Positions 22,750 to 36,316 are shown, numbered from the stretch's first letter. The stretch: DNA of 64,000 nt from Paraconiothyrium sp. Pb-2020 (GCA_022419385.1 JAJUBI010000004.1:4383286-4447285), one strand, 5' to 3'. Notes: a model not told the origin generated them from the letters alone. Made by a program: numbers and translations.

Positions 22750-25700
22750 ATGGTGCTACCGACCGTCCAGCTCGCCGCGGGGCTGCTACTGCTGGTATAC
22801 CTGCTGTCCTTTGTGCTATTCGCTTTTATACGCGTAGTCACCGGTGTATCTATCCAGCGACTGGGTGTGTCTGGGCTCCGCCGAATAGCTTTCACGCCAA
22901 AAGATGGCCTGCGCATCGAAGTACGGGGCCTCGGCCTCACCCTCCACCGCCCGACTTTTGCGCAGCCAACGTGGCTCAGCATCGTGATTAGCGAACTTAC
23001 TGTGACCGTGGATCTGAAGACTTTGGGCGACAAACCGCGGAAAAAGAGCGCTTGGACGAAATGGGCAAATGGTTCGGCAGACAAGAGGAAGGATGAGAAG
23101 AAGACACCCGATATTGCGGTGGACGGGGAAGATACAGAGGACATGTCCGATGAGGAAAATCAGAGGAGCCGGACGTGGGAACGTTTGACCAATGTCAAGG
23201 AGCGGATTAAGCGTCTGCATCGCAAAATCAATTGGATCAAGATGGTGGACATGGTAGCAACAACTAGCACACTCGTCATCGTAGACGTTGGTTCGCTGCA
23301 GGTCGGCAATTTTACCATGGCTGTAGACACCCGCCGCAAGACTGTCGACCGGAGTCGCCTCTTTAATCACCACAAACCAAAACAAAATAACGAGCATCGG
23401 CCTGCTGAGTGGCTCTTCACCGTTCGCAGCATTCTCTTCACTCCGGAGGGCATGGAGTCTGTGGAGATCCTCGACCAATGCACTCTTAATGTCCACGGCA
23501 TGTTGTACAAGGAATTGGACGGCTTGCGGGATGCTTCCATTGCACTGAAGCTGGGTCGGCTGAGCATTCCCTACGACGAAGTCAAGCTCTGTGTAGAGCG
23601 CGCCAGGAAGTCTCGTGCCGCTGCACCCATCAGGCACACAAGGTCCAACACATCGCTTGGAGACGCTTTCCGGGAGCTTGGCCAATCTGCAAGCCCCGAG
23701 GAGGAAATTGTACGCACCGTAGCCGACTCGCGCGAATTCGCCAGTTCTATCCTTCGCGGGATACAGGAATTCCAATTTGCTATAAGCCTGTTCGGCCTGA
23801 CTAGGCGCATCCAAATTGGCTCGAGTTCTGATCCTGCTGTGTACCTAAACATGTCCATGAAAGAAGTCAGCATCGATCTACTTCGTCTCGACCCTCGAAG
23901 CCCCGCCCATCTTATGTACTTCTCACCCAATGACATTGCTCATCAAGCTCTTCTCGCTGCAATCTCCATCTCAGTTGGACTTGATGATGGACAAGGTCAC
24001 CCCGAACGCCTTCTCTACATTCCTATGGCCACCATGACGCTCAATACGACACTGCCTTCCAAGACTATTCAGTTCTCTAAAGACAAGAACGTAGCCGAGC
24101 GGAACACCAATATCCTGTTCGCCAACCTCGTCATCACGTCCCCGTCCGTCGACCTTGACCCTAAACATCTACCAATATTACTTGCCATGACCCGCAGTTA
24201 CGAAACGCGGCGAAAGCCTCCCAAATTGAGAGATCGAAGACGCATGATTCGCAGGTTGTTGCCCAAGGCCAGCATTAAATTATCCATTCATGAGCCGGTC
24301 ATTCGCGTGACCTTGCCTCCTACTGAATCGACAAAGAAGAATACTGATGAGTTTGACCTCCTTATCTCAGCGTCTTCTTCGGTTTCACTAGACATGGAAT
24401 CTTCCCATGCGGCTGATGCCGAATTACACTATGGTATCAGTTCAACTTTCCGCATCAATTCGCAACGACTCTACTACCAGACCGCTTCTAGCGAAAAGCA
24501 CAACCTCTTGTTGACCGATCATGTCGAGCTCAAGATGCAACTCAGCGCTTCGCCCGACCCTGTTGTGGTCGTCAATGGAAATCTACAAACGTTTTCTGTC
24601 TTCATTGTGCGCTCAGAAATTAGCGAAGGTCTACGCCAAATTGTGGCTCAAGCCCAGAAAGACGTGCGGCGACGGCGCGGTGGGCCGCGAAAGAGGGGTT
24701 TGAACTTCTTACGACGGTTGCCTTTGTGGCTATCTCATATACAGCTTCAGGGCTCTGACTTCAACATTGAAGTCGCAGGTGTCGACCCAGAAGTGTCAAA
24801 GCATGCTAGGGGTATTGGTCTGCACCTAGAGTCTTGGACTGCGGAGTACCGGCAAAGCAAAGGCGACGACAGTGAAGCCCGCCCCATCCGCAGGCGGGCC
24901 GCAAGTCGGACGATCAATCGGGATGAATACCTCCTACGACCGACAACACCGTCTTCACCAAAATCTCCCCGAAAACCATCTGGTGATCCGACTGATGGCA
25001 GACGACTTGCCGTCCATCTGCAAGGCTTTGAAGGCTTTGTATTGGAAGCTGACGACCAATGGGAGGCTGATCCGTTTCTGGCCTTTCCTCGGATGGAAGT
25101 TGCTTGGAGTACATCCACAGACAAGCAAGGACCCATTTTCCACGTCCACTCTTTCTGCCAGAGTTTGTACTTCCATTACTCGCTCTACAGGCATTTCGCT
25201 GTGGGTGTTGCCACCATGGTGTTAAAGCATTCCTTCAATGTTGCATTTGCTGGACAGGAAGAGCAAGCCCCTGTATCACCAAGGATGCCCCACCACCTCG
25301 CTATACCTTCAATGGACGGCGACGATCTCGATCCCGAAACAGGGTTGAAGCGGGAAGCTCTGACTCTGGACGTCAAAGCGAACTTCATGCAGTTCAAGGC
25401 AGACATGCCGGCAGATCCTCCGCTCATGATACACATTTATGGTCTCGAGGCTGGTCGACATAGATGGACGAATCCGTTTCTTCGTTCGCGGCTTGTGAGA
25501 CTGTATGCAGAAAGCCCTCATGTCAAGCGAGTGTGGAGTCGTATCGTCAGTGTCAAATCATTGCGAATGGACTACCGCAAAGCAAAGAGAAGATATGGAA
25601 ACACGGTCACTGATGACAAATCCTTTGATATCGTTGCAGATGCCATACGTATCGCCGTTCCACATCAGCTGGTTATGCATAAGATTTTTGACAACATTGC

Positions 25701-28700
25701 CAATGTTGCCAAGACCGTCAAACAGCTTCACTTCCGGTTCAGGACCGGTTCTAACAAGTATGTTCTAAACAAGGAGCCTGAAGGGCCGAAACACGTACCG
25801 AAGATCTCCCTTCGAAGCCGGGCTGTTCTTTTCGAGATTGAGGATGGCTCATTCGAATGGAAGCTGGGAGTGATATATCGATATGGTCTGATGGAGCAAA
25901 AACAACGGCTTGCCCGAGAGCAAGCGTTTGATCTAAAGGTCAAAAAGCTCCATCAAGAGGAAGAACGACGGGGAAATACTCGCCAGCGCGCTAGGTCTGC
26001 CCACACCCATCGGGGACGGAGCAAGGTACGAAAGAAGAATACTACGCTTCGCAGTAAAAGTGAAGACCTGAGCGATCCTGAATCCCCTGATTCTGCGCGT
26101 AGACGTGGTTCGGACCATCCAATGCGCTACGACAAAGATGGCTATACTGGCCTCAGCAGCAAAGCGCGTACCAGTATTGAAGAAGCACGCGAGAAACTCA
26201 ATTGCCTTAATGCTCAGACGTGGAGAAAGCGTATTGATCACGCTCTGACCTGTCAGACCCGCTCGATGGGCGATATACGTTCGATATTTTGGGGTCTCGA
26301 TGAGGTTCCGGATGATGCGTACTCGAAAGAAATCATCATGGCTATCCCACATCGGCCTGCACTTGGCAGTCTCATCGTCAGCGATCTGGATCTCACCATC
26401 GACAAACCTTCGTTTGCCCTGTCAGAGTATCCCAAGTTCCTACACAGGGTCGGGAAAGGCATGCCTGTCGACATGCAATACTCGCTTCTTGTCCCAATGC
26501 ATGTGCAGCTGAACATGGGCGAGGCCAAGATCCAGCTACGTGACTACCCGCTTCCGCTACTCCATTTCCCAGCTTTGCAACCTTCGCAGCACTCGAGACT
26601 GCCTAGCGTTTCTCTGAAGACCGATTTCGTCATTGCAGAAGAATTCAGAGATATGGAATCTACGCGGGTATGTAGAGTAGTCGTGGTTCCAGAGGAGCAT
26701 ACCTCATCGGGTGCAAAGACTGGCGGTTTCGAGGTTGACGTCCGTCGGACAGTAGCACCAGTCAAGACATACTCAGATATGAAGATCGACATTAACTCGT
26801 CACATCCGACACGCATCACTTGGGGAACATCGTACCAACCTGCAATACAGGATATGATGCAGGTCATCGAGAATTTTACCAAGCCTGCAATTGATCCTTC
26901 AGAGAGGGTCGGTTTCTGGGACAAGATCAGACTCACCTTCCACTCGCGTATCAACGTTTCTTGGAAAGGCGATGGCGATGTTCACCTAATTCTTAAAGGT
27001 ATTCCGTCTCTCCCCTGTTGATAACAAGGTGGGTGCTAACGTAGCTCAAGGCTCTCGCGATCCTTACATGGTTACCGGTCATGGCGCAGGTTTTGTCATG
27101 TGTTGGCAGAATGACGTACAATTGAGCCTTGCCGAAGACGAGGATCCGCGAAACTTTTTGGCCGTCAACAGCGGTAGCTACGTACTGGCAATACCAGATC
27201 TCGGTCACTATGCACGTCAAGAAGCCGAATTGGAACAGCCCACCACTCACTTTGATGGATCGTCTAGCGTTTCTAGCTATAAGCAGCTTGCGATCTTTAA
27301 GAAGACCATCATGAAGTTAAATGGCAATGTCCGCTGGGTGGCTGGGTTGGTGTTTGAGCGAAATCTCGATGGGGGTGGTAGATCGTTCAAGTTCAGCCCA
27401 CACTACGACATTGTCTTGAAGCATCCGATGCATGCTCATCCGAGAGATGGCAAGGTGAGAAACTCGTGCAGTTTTTGGTTCTTGCTGATTATAACAGGAG
27501 TATGACGCGTTCCGTGGGTTCCGAAGCCATCACATTCATATGTCTATTGCTATCGCAGCTCCTCACGACCGCGAGTGGTCCGTTGGTAATCTGGAGCCAT
27601 CCAAAACTTACAACAGCGTCCATCTTACCCCACGTTTCTTTACGCACTTCTACAACTGGTGGTCTATGTTCTCAGGTGCCATGTCTCTACCTATCAGACA
27701 AGGATCACTGTGGCCAGGCATTGAAAAGTCAAGCAAGAAATTTGGACGACATCTGGCAACCATCAAGTACAACCTTTTGCTCTCACCATTGTACATGAGT
27801 CATGTATACAAACACAAAGATGCGGAAGATTACGGCAGGGGTGACGTTGCTGCCACTGGGCTGAAGGCGCGTCTAGACAGCTTCATGCTCGACTTGCATC
27901 AGCGGCGAGAGGAGTTCAGGACAATTGTACAAGCACCTAAGGCACAAGAAGACAGCAAGCAAAACCAAACGACGGGCATGCGGATCAATCAGGTTCAACT
28001 TGATCTAATAAGGACCGATGTTCGTGCTGTTTCAGCAAGAATCGGCGGTACAGGAGAAGATGATGTGGAAAACGCTAATGACGAGACGATTGCGGATTAT
28101 AATCAAGAGAACGCCAGAGCAGATCTGTCCAAATTCACCATTCCGGATAACGATTGGGGCTGGGTGGACATGGACGACTTTGTGGAACTGGGATGGGTTT
28201 TGCCTTCAGAACATAACCCAGAAACGCAGATCCTACCACTAGCCTTTGCTCCGCGCTTTACCTACTTCCGCCAGACCGACCACGCAGACAACATCTCTGG
28301 AGATCCTCATCGCACGAGTCCCTTCGGAAAGGAGCCAACACATCACTGTGTCATGTCCGCTCGCAACGACCCGCGTCGAGTGCAGTGCTATCTCATTGAG
28401 CAACGAATCCAGCGTGTCAAAGAGCAAACAGCCCTCAACGAACGCGCCATTGGTGATCATGAGCTGAAGATAATCCGTGAACCTGAGAACCAGGAAGATC
28501 TACGCCACCAGCTGTCCACTTTGCAAAATCATGCCGAATTTTTGAGAAGGAAAATGAACTTCCTGCATACGATGCATCAAAGCTTGATCGAAAGATTGAA
28601 GTCAGGCGACCGACACGCTGTACCAAACGGAGAGGATGAAGGGGAAGATGAGTACTACGAAGCACGTGAGGATTACGGTGGAGCGGGGGATGGCACTAAA

Positions 28701-31700
28701 CCTTCGGAAGCCGCACAGCATGCTGACTACATCAGCGATTTTAACAATCGCTTCATCATTCATAACGTGCATCTGAAGTGGAACAACTCCCTCCGCAACA
28801 TCATCTTGCGTTACATACACCAAGTCAGCCAGCGACGTGGTTTTGTATACTACATGTCGCGACGGGCGGTCAAATTTATTCTAGATATAGTGGAGGAGCA
28901 AGATAAGTTGCGAAAATCCTCATCAACACCCGGACCCGAGCATAGGCCGATGGAGCCTCAAGAAGACGAAGAAGATACCATCGAGAGTCAGATTCAGCAG
29001 CTGTTGAGCGACGGCAAGAAGTTCATTGAGGCCGACAACGCCGAACAGGAACAAACCAAGTCAGCCGCTCCGAACAACGCTGAGGACGATGTCTCCCTCG
29101 ACTATCTCGCTCAAAACGCGTATATCGTTCGCTTGATCGCTCCTCAAATTCAACTCCAAAGCGACAAAAACACCAAAGCGGCTGTCCTCGTGACAGCAAA
29201 AGGTATGCAACTCAAGGTCATCCAGATCATGGACAAGGATCGTGTCATGGACGACGTTTCTGGCCTCGTTCAGCGACGGTTCACAGCGTCCATGGACAGT
29301 TTACAGATCTTTGTAACCAACTCAAAAATCTTCAGTTCTGAAGATATTCACATGTATTCTGGAAGCACGTATGGAGCGCCAGCCGGAACCGCATGGCCAC
29401 CCTGGGTGCCTTTTGAGGTTATGTTCGATTTCAAGACACATCCGTACGGTTTTCAGCGTGTGGTAGAACGTACATCGGCCAGTATGCGACTTGATAAGTA
29501 CAATCCGTTGCGTCTAAAGTATAATGACGACGTCTCTGGTGGCGACTCAGCATCCAGACGAAAGAGCATGGAAAGCCGCATCGATCATATCTGGGTTGAC
29601 TTCCCCCACATCCGCGCTCTATGCAACTCACGTCAGTACTATGCCATGTACATCATCGTCATAGACCTTCTGCTGTACAATGAGCCGCTGGAAAAGACAC
29701 GCAACGAAAGACTTGAGAAGATCATGCTTGCATCTGACTTCAGCAACCTCAGCGGTGCGCCTGATCTCGTGATTGGCCTTCAAGAGCGCATCCGCCAGCT
29801 AGAAGAGATCAAGAACATGTTCCAGATCAATGAGAAGTTTCTGGACAAGAAGGGTTGGAATGACCGCATCGAGGTCGAGAAAGATCTGGCTGTGTTTGAG
29901 GATGAGCTCTTCTTCGTGATGAAAGCGATCACGACCGCACAACGAAGGTACGACGACCGCGCGCAGGCCAAAGAATTAACGGGGACACTGAGATGGTATA
30001 TTACCGCTTCGGAAATCGTTTGGCATCTTTTGCAGGAGGGCCAGTCGTCGCTTGCCGAATTTCAGATCAAGAATGCCCTCTTCGATCGCACGGACAACAA
30101 CGATGGGTCAAACCTGAACTCGGTTGAGATTGAACACATTGTCGGTCTCAATCTTATGCCTAACGCGATCTACCCTAAGATGATCTCACCATATCTTGAA
30201 GCTAGCCGCCCGAGATCCTCCGATGGGCATGACACGAAGATGCTCAGGGTGCATTGGGTCATGCTCGAAGCAATTGCGGGTATACCGGTTGTGGACCACT
30301 TCGAGATCAATCTCTTCCCACTCAAAGTCGCACTGGAATGGCAAATCGGCAAGAAGCTCTTCGAATATATCTTCCCAGGCATAAAAGATAAATCTGGAGA
30401 GAACGGCAATGGCACTTTCTCGCCTCTACTTGTTAAGCACATGGCTCTAGAGGATGACGAAGACGACGATAATGGTAGCCTCTCATCTGCCAAGACGCCC
30501 AAGATGGAACTACCCACCAATGGCGAGGATGTCGAAGGCCTGAAGTTACGCCTCACTCCGACTTTACACCTGCCCAGTCACCAGCCTAAGACAGAGCAAC
30601 GCTCGTCTAAGACCCGGCCGAACCTCCATCATCTTCGTTTGTTTCGCGAGACGCAGTCACGGACTGCTACTGAGATGCGACGGACGCTCCATCCTAGCTC
30701 AGCCATGACCCCACCTGGAGGCTCCTCTACTAGCGTGTCTCGACCAGGCACTGCCGTTTCACGCTCGAATTCTTCTCTCTCTGTATCAACATTTGAATCC
30801 GATCGCACCCCCAGACGTTTCGCTTTGCATCGAAGCGGCACCGGCGACAAGAAAGCAGTCGCCCAGAAACAGCGGAACGATGACCTCACACAGATGATGA
30901 GCCGCGCATCCAACTACATGACCCTTGCATACGCGCGTATACCTAGTTTGGTCCTTTGTCTCAGTTATAAGGGCAAAGGCAACCGCAACTTGGAAGATAT
31001 CCACGACCTCGTGTTCAAACTGCCCACGTTGGAGTACCGGAACAAGACTTGCTCAAACCTTGATCTCGTGCTACAACTAAAGCGCGATGTCATCCGCGCT
31101 CTCATCTCCCATGCTGGCGCTATCGTGGGCAATAAGTTCAGCCATCAACGGCCCTCGAAGCACACACAATCCCGCCTCCGGCAGATCGCCAACAGCAGCT
31201 CTATCATGACCACTTCTCCTGATCTCTCTGGCACAGATTCAGCCTCTATCCGCGACCACTCACCCGGAGAATCCGACTCCAACGCCAGCGGTGAGCTCCC
31301 CGGACGTCGCTCTTTTGCCTCCGGCCGCGCGCCCTCAACCTTCTCCGCGCTCTCCGAACACTCGGAATCAACCAGCATGCATTCTTCCCGCAGCAACACA
31401 CGGCCCGCCACCGAGAACGGCAGCATCCTTGGCGGTAGCTGGCGCGATGAACAGGGCTTGGGCATCGAGATTGAGGACGGACGGACGTTTGCGGATGAAT
31501 TGTCTAGAGTCGATCAGACGGAGCCGGGACATGCCGGGGTCATTGGCAATTTGAGTAGGCACGTTACGCAGTTGACGCCCTTTGGGAGTCATAGAATGAA
31601 GGATAAGGAGAGGGAAAGGCTAGGGAGTAGGGGTGGGGATGGGAGTAGTGTGAAGACGGCAGAGGATGAGGATGATAATTCGTAAGTGCACTGTGCCTGT

Positions 31701-31778
31701 TGCACGGGCAATTAACTGATCGAATACAGACACAAGAAGAAGTCGAAGTTGGGAAAGCTGCTTGGGAGGAGTAGCTGA
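22750..31778 (+). CDS. FMP27: FMP27/Hob bridge-like lipid transfer protein
   Basis: Four exons: 22750-26998, 27051-27454, 27498-31681 and 31730-31778, about 2961 aa. An N-terminal transmembrane anchor (residues about 5-30) precedes the long repeating-beta-groove chain. Named FMP27 motifs are present: GFWDK at 1388-1392, followed by KGSRDPY created exactly by the first splice, and WPPW at 2184-2187. Family members (yeast Fmp27/Hob1, plant SABRE, human BLTP2) sit at ER-plasma membrane contact sites and conduct bulk lipid through a hydrophobic groove. Coiled coil is visible near 1850-1900. The Ser-rich C-terminus ends in a basic tail (HKKKSKLGKLLGRSS) encoded by the 49-nt last exon, probably a membrane contact. 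An alternative first acceptor at 27044 would add two residues in frame. Confidence 0.95.
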
Positions 31779-32134
31779 GGCGCAAAGGTGTGCTGTTTTC
31801 CTTTTGCATCGGGGTTACGCTCAGGCTGGATAGGCTGGATTTGGTGAACTAGCGTGTTGCATTTCAAGGCGTATTGACCAGGTCCATAACGCGGACCGGA
31901 CTTGGTGGTTTCATTCGTTCAATGTTTAATTTCAATGCTGTATATAGCACTTACTCACGTTGGAAGTAGATTGGCTTTCATTTGTTAGGTACTCCACTGG
32001 AGTTAATTGCCACACTGAAGGACGTGTCTACGATGTATGGATGCTGTATAGTGGAGAATTATTGTAAAGACTACCATATGCTATTCTCCTGCCATCTGAC
32101 GTGCAATGACGGCCTGTTTTAACATAACAAGTCT
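31779..32134. other. Intergenic region between convergent genes
   Basis: FMP27 (+) and the DUF1749 gene (-) end towards each other here. It is AT-rich 3' flank with no gene. Confidence 0.5.
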
Positions 32135-33049
32135 CTAGAGCCCCCCAACGAATCTGACCACTCTACCCACAAGCTCCTGTACCACATCTTCTGGATCGTC
32201 GTTCAAGTTATGTGTCGCACCCTTTATCACACCCCCGTTTACCTCATCCACACTCCCTCCTCCCCCCTTCACAATTTTCGCCCATCTTTTCAGCGTGCTT
32301 TCTTGGTCCACAGGCTCGGGAATATACGGATCCTTGCTCCCCCAAAGTAACATCACCTTCGTCCTGCTCGGAATCTTCCCAAATGTACCCTCAAATGTCT
32401 CGTCCTCCAAATCAGTGCTGAAATAATCGTCGTCGCCGCCTTTCACTAGTAGAGAATATGCGCGGTACGCCGTACACGGCGACTCGAACATCTCAAGCAC
32501 CTTGTTTCCTTTCTTGGGAAGAATAGCGTCGCCATCACCAGCCTCAACCCACTTCGTTGCGAGATCAATAGTCTCCTCCAAACTCTCTTTCAACGCTGGG
32601 TCATCAGCGACAATAGCCTCCCAGCCCTCCCGATCGCTCAGTCCAGCCTGCAGAACCGCGCCATCGATGCGTTCTCGCTCCTCGTTACCAGCTCCGACGA
32701 GATACTCCATCACATCCTGACACCCGGTCGAGTGGCCCATGAGCACGACCTTTCCGCTCGGACGTAGCGATTTGAAATACGCAACGCACTTTCCTACCTC
32801 CTCGGCGTCGCGGGCGAGACTGCCTGTGCCCCAGCCATCGTATGCGGAGGAGAGGAGGACTTCTGCAAGGCTCCAGTCTTTGGGCAAGGCTTGGGAGATG
32901 GAGGTGGGGTATTTGACGGTTAGAAGACCGTCACTCAGGCCGCCGATCCAGAGGAGGGTGTTTTGGGGGCGGGAGGGGGAGTTGGAGGGTGTGTGTTCGA
33001 AGGCTGGGAGCTTTTTGGTGTTGAGGTGGAGGGTGCCGGGGTGGGCCAT
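32135..33049 (-). CDS. DUF1749 alpha/beta-hydrolase (SidJ-like esterase family)
   Basis: An intronless 304-aa protein. The nucleophile elbow GHSTG is at residues 105-109 (Ser107), and it is followed by the family signature CQDVMEYL. A late His in KGATHNLNDDPE (about 282) is the likely catalytic His; an Asp in LLWGSKDPYIPE may complete the triad. DUF1749 includes Aspergillus SidJ, which hydrolyses intracellular fusarinine C to release iron, and anonymous relatives often mis-named 'dolichol-phosphate mannosyltransferase'. No siderophore synthase is nearby, so the substrate is not established. There is no signal peptide, which fits a cytosolic enzyme. Confidence 0.88.
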   Translation of the reverse strand: MAHPGTLHLNTKKLPAFEHTPSNSPSRPQNTLLWIGGLSDGLLTVKYPTSISQALPKDWSLAEVLLSSAYDGWGTGSLARDAEEVGKCVAYFKSLRPSGKVVLMGHSTGCQDVMEYLVGAGNEERERIDGAVLQAGLSDREGWEAIVADDPALKESLEETIDLATKWVEAGDGDAILPKKGNKVLEMFESPCTAYRAYSLLVKGGDDDYFSTDLEDETFEGTFGKIPSRTKVMLLWGSKDPYIPEPVDQESTLKRWAKIVKGGGGSVDEVNGGVIKGATHNLNDDPEDVVQELVGRVVRFVGGL

Positions 33050-33982
33050 TGTGCCTTGGTAAGGACTCGGAGTTCTCGGATAGTTTGATCAGAGAATCGA
33101 ACTTGATTTATAGAAATCATTCACCACCAAACCAATGGCTGGTGCTGCTGGTCGTAGGGCAGGAGGGCCCCGCGTTCTGCAAGTCCCAGAAGCTTGGCGG
33201 ATCTTATGCGCGGCTGCGAGAGGTATTGACCTTGGAATAGGTGTCAATGGATTGGAGATGGTATAAGATCTTCACAAGGTGATGTCGTGGGCTTCAATTG
33301 CAGTTGTACGAAGTAGTCCGAAATTCGGATTTTATCAGATCGATCTTATCACCAGATTGGTGCACGGTCCACTTAGCGATTCTGCGGCCTTCGCCTCTGC
33401 CAGTCTGAAAGTTTGTGTACTGTTATTCTAGATGTGTGACCTGGAACTCGAGCGTCAACTCAATGGCTCTAGACAGTCAGCTAAATATGCTGTGTCGATG
33501 GTGAGGCTGTGAAAAGTAGGAGGCTAATGCGCTGTAGGTGTAGTGGAATCACATTGCGATGGCTTGGATGACCGCGGGAATGACAACAGTGTTTTGTCGG
33601 TGTGAACAATGAGCGTGCATTTCTAATATTTCGGCATGGTTGGTGAACTCCGGGGATTAACAATTGCGGTGTTGCATTGTGGTACAAGATGCCTGAGGTG
33701 TGGAGGAGGGCACCCGCAAGCCCCATATCACGTGATCTACATACGCCAAGGCGCTAGCTTAAACTTTTCGGTCGAACACCAAATTTTTGTATCTCCAAAC
33801 CACGACTCACGAACTCAACGCGCACTTTTGGAAAGGACGAGCAACGCAGTGTAAGTACCCTGTTAACAGTCGCCCATAGTAATAATCTTCTTACGTATAT
33901 CAGGAACCCTGTACCGGGCGAGCAAAGCAGTGAATCCTACCATATCGACCGCATCTCATACTTCTACACCGCACCGAATACC
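33050..33982. other. Divergent promoter region, DUF1749 gene / SNU13
   Basis: 933 bases between divergent genes. The right end carries the likely SNU13 leader intron (listed separately). There is no other gene. Confidence 0.5.
33851..33903 (+). other. SNU13: Probable 5'-UTR intron of SNU13
   Basis: A GTAAGT donor at 33851 and a CAG acceptor ending at 33903 enclose 53 nt of typical fungal intron sequence, 80 nt upstream of the SNU13 ATG. There is no coding frame through it that matches the protein, so it would be a leader intron. Confidence 0.5.
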
Positions 33983-34366
33983 ATGTCTCAGAACGACACC
34001 TCTGCGGCCTGGCCTCAGGCCGACCAGGCTCTCTCGACCGAGATTCTTGACCTCGTTCAGCAAGCCACCCACTTCCGCCAACTCAAGAAGGGTGCCAACG
34101 AAGCCACCAAGACGCTGAACCGTGGTATCGCTGAGGTCATTATCCTCGCCGCCGACACGTCCCCTCTGGCCATTCTTCTGCATCTGCCTCTCCTCTGCGA
34201 GGATAAGAATGTGCCGTACGTCTACGTGCCTTCGAAGATGGCACTCGGCCGTGCCTGCGGTGTCTCCCGCGCCGTCATCGCCTGCTCAATTACGACCAAC
34301 GAAGCCTCCGACCTCATGCAGCAGATCAGGTCCCTCAAGGACAAGGTCGAGCGTCTCCAGATCTAA
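33983..34366 (+). CDS. SNU13: Snu13, U4 snRNP and box C/D snoRNP K-turn-binding protein
   Basis: A single coding exon of 127 aa, the normal length. L7Ae/L30e fold: the RNA-contact motif KKGANEATKTLNRG is at about residues 36-49, and VPSKMALGRACGVSRAV follows near 85-101, both nearly invariant in the Snu13/15.5K family. It nucleates assembly on the kink-turn of U4 snRNA (tri-snRNP) and of C/D-box snoRNAs. An upstream leader intron is likely. Nothing in the sequence is unusual. Confidence 0.97.
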   Translation: MSQNDTSAAWPQADQALSTEILDLVQQATHFRQLKKGANEATKTLNRGIAEVIILAADTSPLAILLHLPLLCEDKNVPYVYVPSKMALGRACGVSRAVIACSITTNEASDLMQQIRSLKDKVERLQI

Positions 34367-35171
34367 GTCATCAATCAAAAATCAAATACGCTCGGCTGCA
34401 GCGCCTCCCAGCACGCCACACAGCCTACAAGCATTGATTTAGTAATTGGCTATATGACACGGAATTTGGGTTTGAAACATATCTCGAATATCCCCGGCCC
34501 GGACACGAGAATGATGTACTAGATAGAAATCCAAGTACTGACTCCGTACGTTTTGAGTACAATTCGCACTTTTCTCTGTGACTGCGCCGTACGTGAGATC
34601 GATACATCCTGCAAACACGATTGCAGGGTTACACATATCCGTTGTTTGAATCTAGAGAAGAGGATGGGGCTATCTCCCAAAAAAGCAAGGTGTCATGTAC
34701 CTGCTTCGACACGCATTCTATGCGCTTCTGACGGAATACGGGGAGTGCGTGCAGTGTTGTAACATGTGCGTCGAATGGGATGCCTTCAAGGCCGACCGCG
34801 GTACTGCCCAGGTTACTTACCGCCAGTCACCTGCATAATCATATACACGTTATTGAGACGCACCTTAACAAGTTGTAATGCTTCGTTCACGTCAAGGTAA
34901 GGAGTTATCGGTATCACGCGCTGCGAGACGCGAGCAACCTCCTCGCATGTATTATGTGGCGCGACATTCTTTGATCTTGAATCTCGATTGTTCGATGTCG
35001 CGTCTGACCTTCCTCATGGGTTTGTACATCTATCGCGCGGGTGCACGGATCAAGCGCTTCCGCCGCCAACGCCAAGCTGCCATCTCAAACATACCAGTTC
35101 CACCTCTTTGAGCAGTATTCCTCCACTATGCGTCCAATAACACTCGCTTCTTCCTCAGATTCTGTCCCACC
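34367..35171. other. Intergenic region
   Basis: 805 bases between genes on the same strand. A 77-codon frame at 34878-35111 ends 60 nt before the next ATG; it is Arg-rich, matches nothing known, and may only be a chance upstream frame. Confidence 0.4.
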
Positions 35172-36316
35172 ATGATCTTGCGGAGTGTGTCCTTGCTCGC
35201 GTCCCTTGGTCTGCTCCCTCTAGTAAGCTCCGAAGTAGCGCCCGAAATCACAGTTGTGGAAGAAGGCTACAACTACATCGCCAAGCTCCCGTGTCCAGGA
35301 TGTCCGTTTCTATTCCAGGACACATCAGAGGGCTCGAATGAGCCCTGGACTGAGAGGAAAGACGATAATGCTTTGGTAAGACCTTCCTGTCATGTCCCAA
35401 AATATACCTATGGTACATATGTAAATGTATACTAATTGTTACGCAGCTCCTCAACATCTCCCTCCCCTATGACAGCGCCTTCCTCACCATAAACAACAGC
35501 CCCCTCTACTCCGGTACCCGCATCCTCCCCCTCATCCATGCCAACCAAGTCGTCCAAGATTTTTCCACCGATGCCCTCTCCGAAGCACTCTCCTCAGGCC
35601 AGCTAGAAGCAAGTCACGAGACCAACCTCGGCGGCGGCTTCTTCGGCCTATCCTACCGGCACTCCCTGCGATCCGTCCAAACCAGCACCGCCCTCAACGC
35701 ACTTCTGTTCCAATTCGATGTCGTGGCGCTGCACTCTGATCTCACCACCCCAGCCTTGCAGTACCGCCTCGACGACCCAGCGCAGAAAATGCTGGAAGTC
35801 TTGCTGATACAACGGCCCATTCTATCTGCTGGAGACCCCGCGCACAGCTTCGAGATCCTGAACGTGAAGCTCGTTCCACGCGCAGACCTAACTCACCTCC
35901 GCACAATGCACTTCCTCTCCTGGGACGCTAACGGCGAAAAAGGCACCTTTTCCCACGCGATTTCCTCCTTCACGACCTCCTTCATCGCCTTCCTGTCCTC
36001 GGGCTTTTGGACGCTGTTCGGCTTCATCATGGCTGTTATTGTGGTCTTCATTGTCGTGTGCTTGGTGTGCGTGTTCGGGTGGGAGTTCTGGAAAGACGAT
36101 TATGAAAAGGCGCAGCGGGGGAAGCAGAGGCGGAAGAGTAGTGTCAAAGGTGGGAGGGTGGATGTGGAGACGGGTGCGGGGAAGATTAAGGGGCGGTTTA
36201 AGAGCGCGGAGGAGTTGGGGCTGGGAGTGGCTAGTAGGGGCAGGTTGTGGGGATGGGGAAGAGTGATTGAGAGAAGGTTGAATGCAGAGATGATTGTTCG
36301 GATCTCGTTTGCATAG
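35172..36316 (+). CDS. Type-I membrane protein of unknown function (fungal DUF7728-like)
   Basis: Two exons, 35172-35375 and 35447-36316 (71-nt phase-0 intron), giving 357 aa. A signal peptide covers residues about 1-20. A CPGCPF motif lies near 40-45, followed by a beta-rich lumenal region. One transmembrane helix is encoded near 35990-36090 (residues about 250-283), followed by a short basic/acidic cytosolic tail starting EFWKDDYEKAQRGK. The topology implies a lumenal or extracellular N-terminal domain with a two-cysteine motif. It resembles an uncharacterised Pezizomycotina family that I believe is DUF7728, from memory. The tail reads through to 36316 without interruption. Confidence 0.85.

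Noticed and set aside
22287..23814. Antisense open frames of 285 and 332 codons across the FMP27 5' region
   Set aside because: They lie opposite a clear FMP27 N-terminus, have no recognisable domain, and their composition reflects the complementary strand of a coding exon.
34878..35111. 77-codon frame just upstream of the type-I membrane protein gene
   Set aside because: Arg-rich, no homology I recognise, and it probably lies within the promoter or leader.
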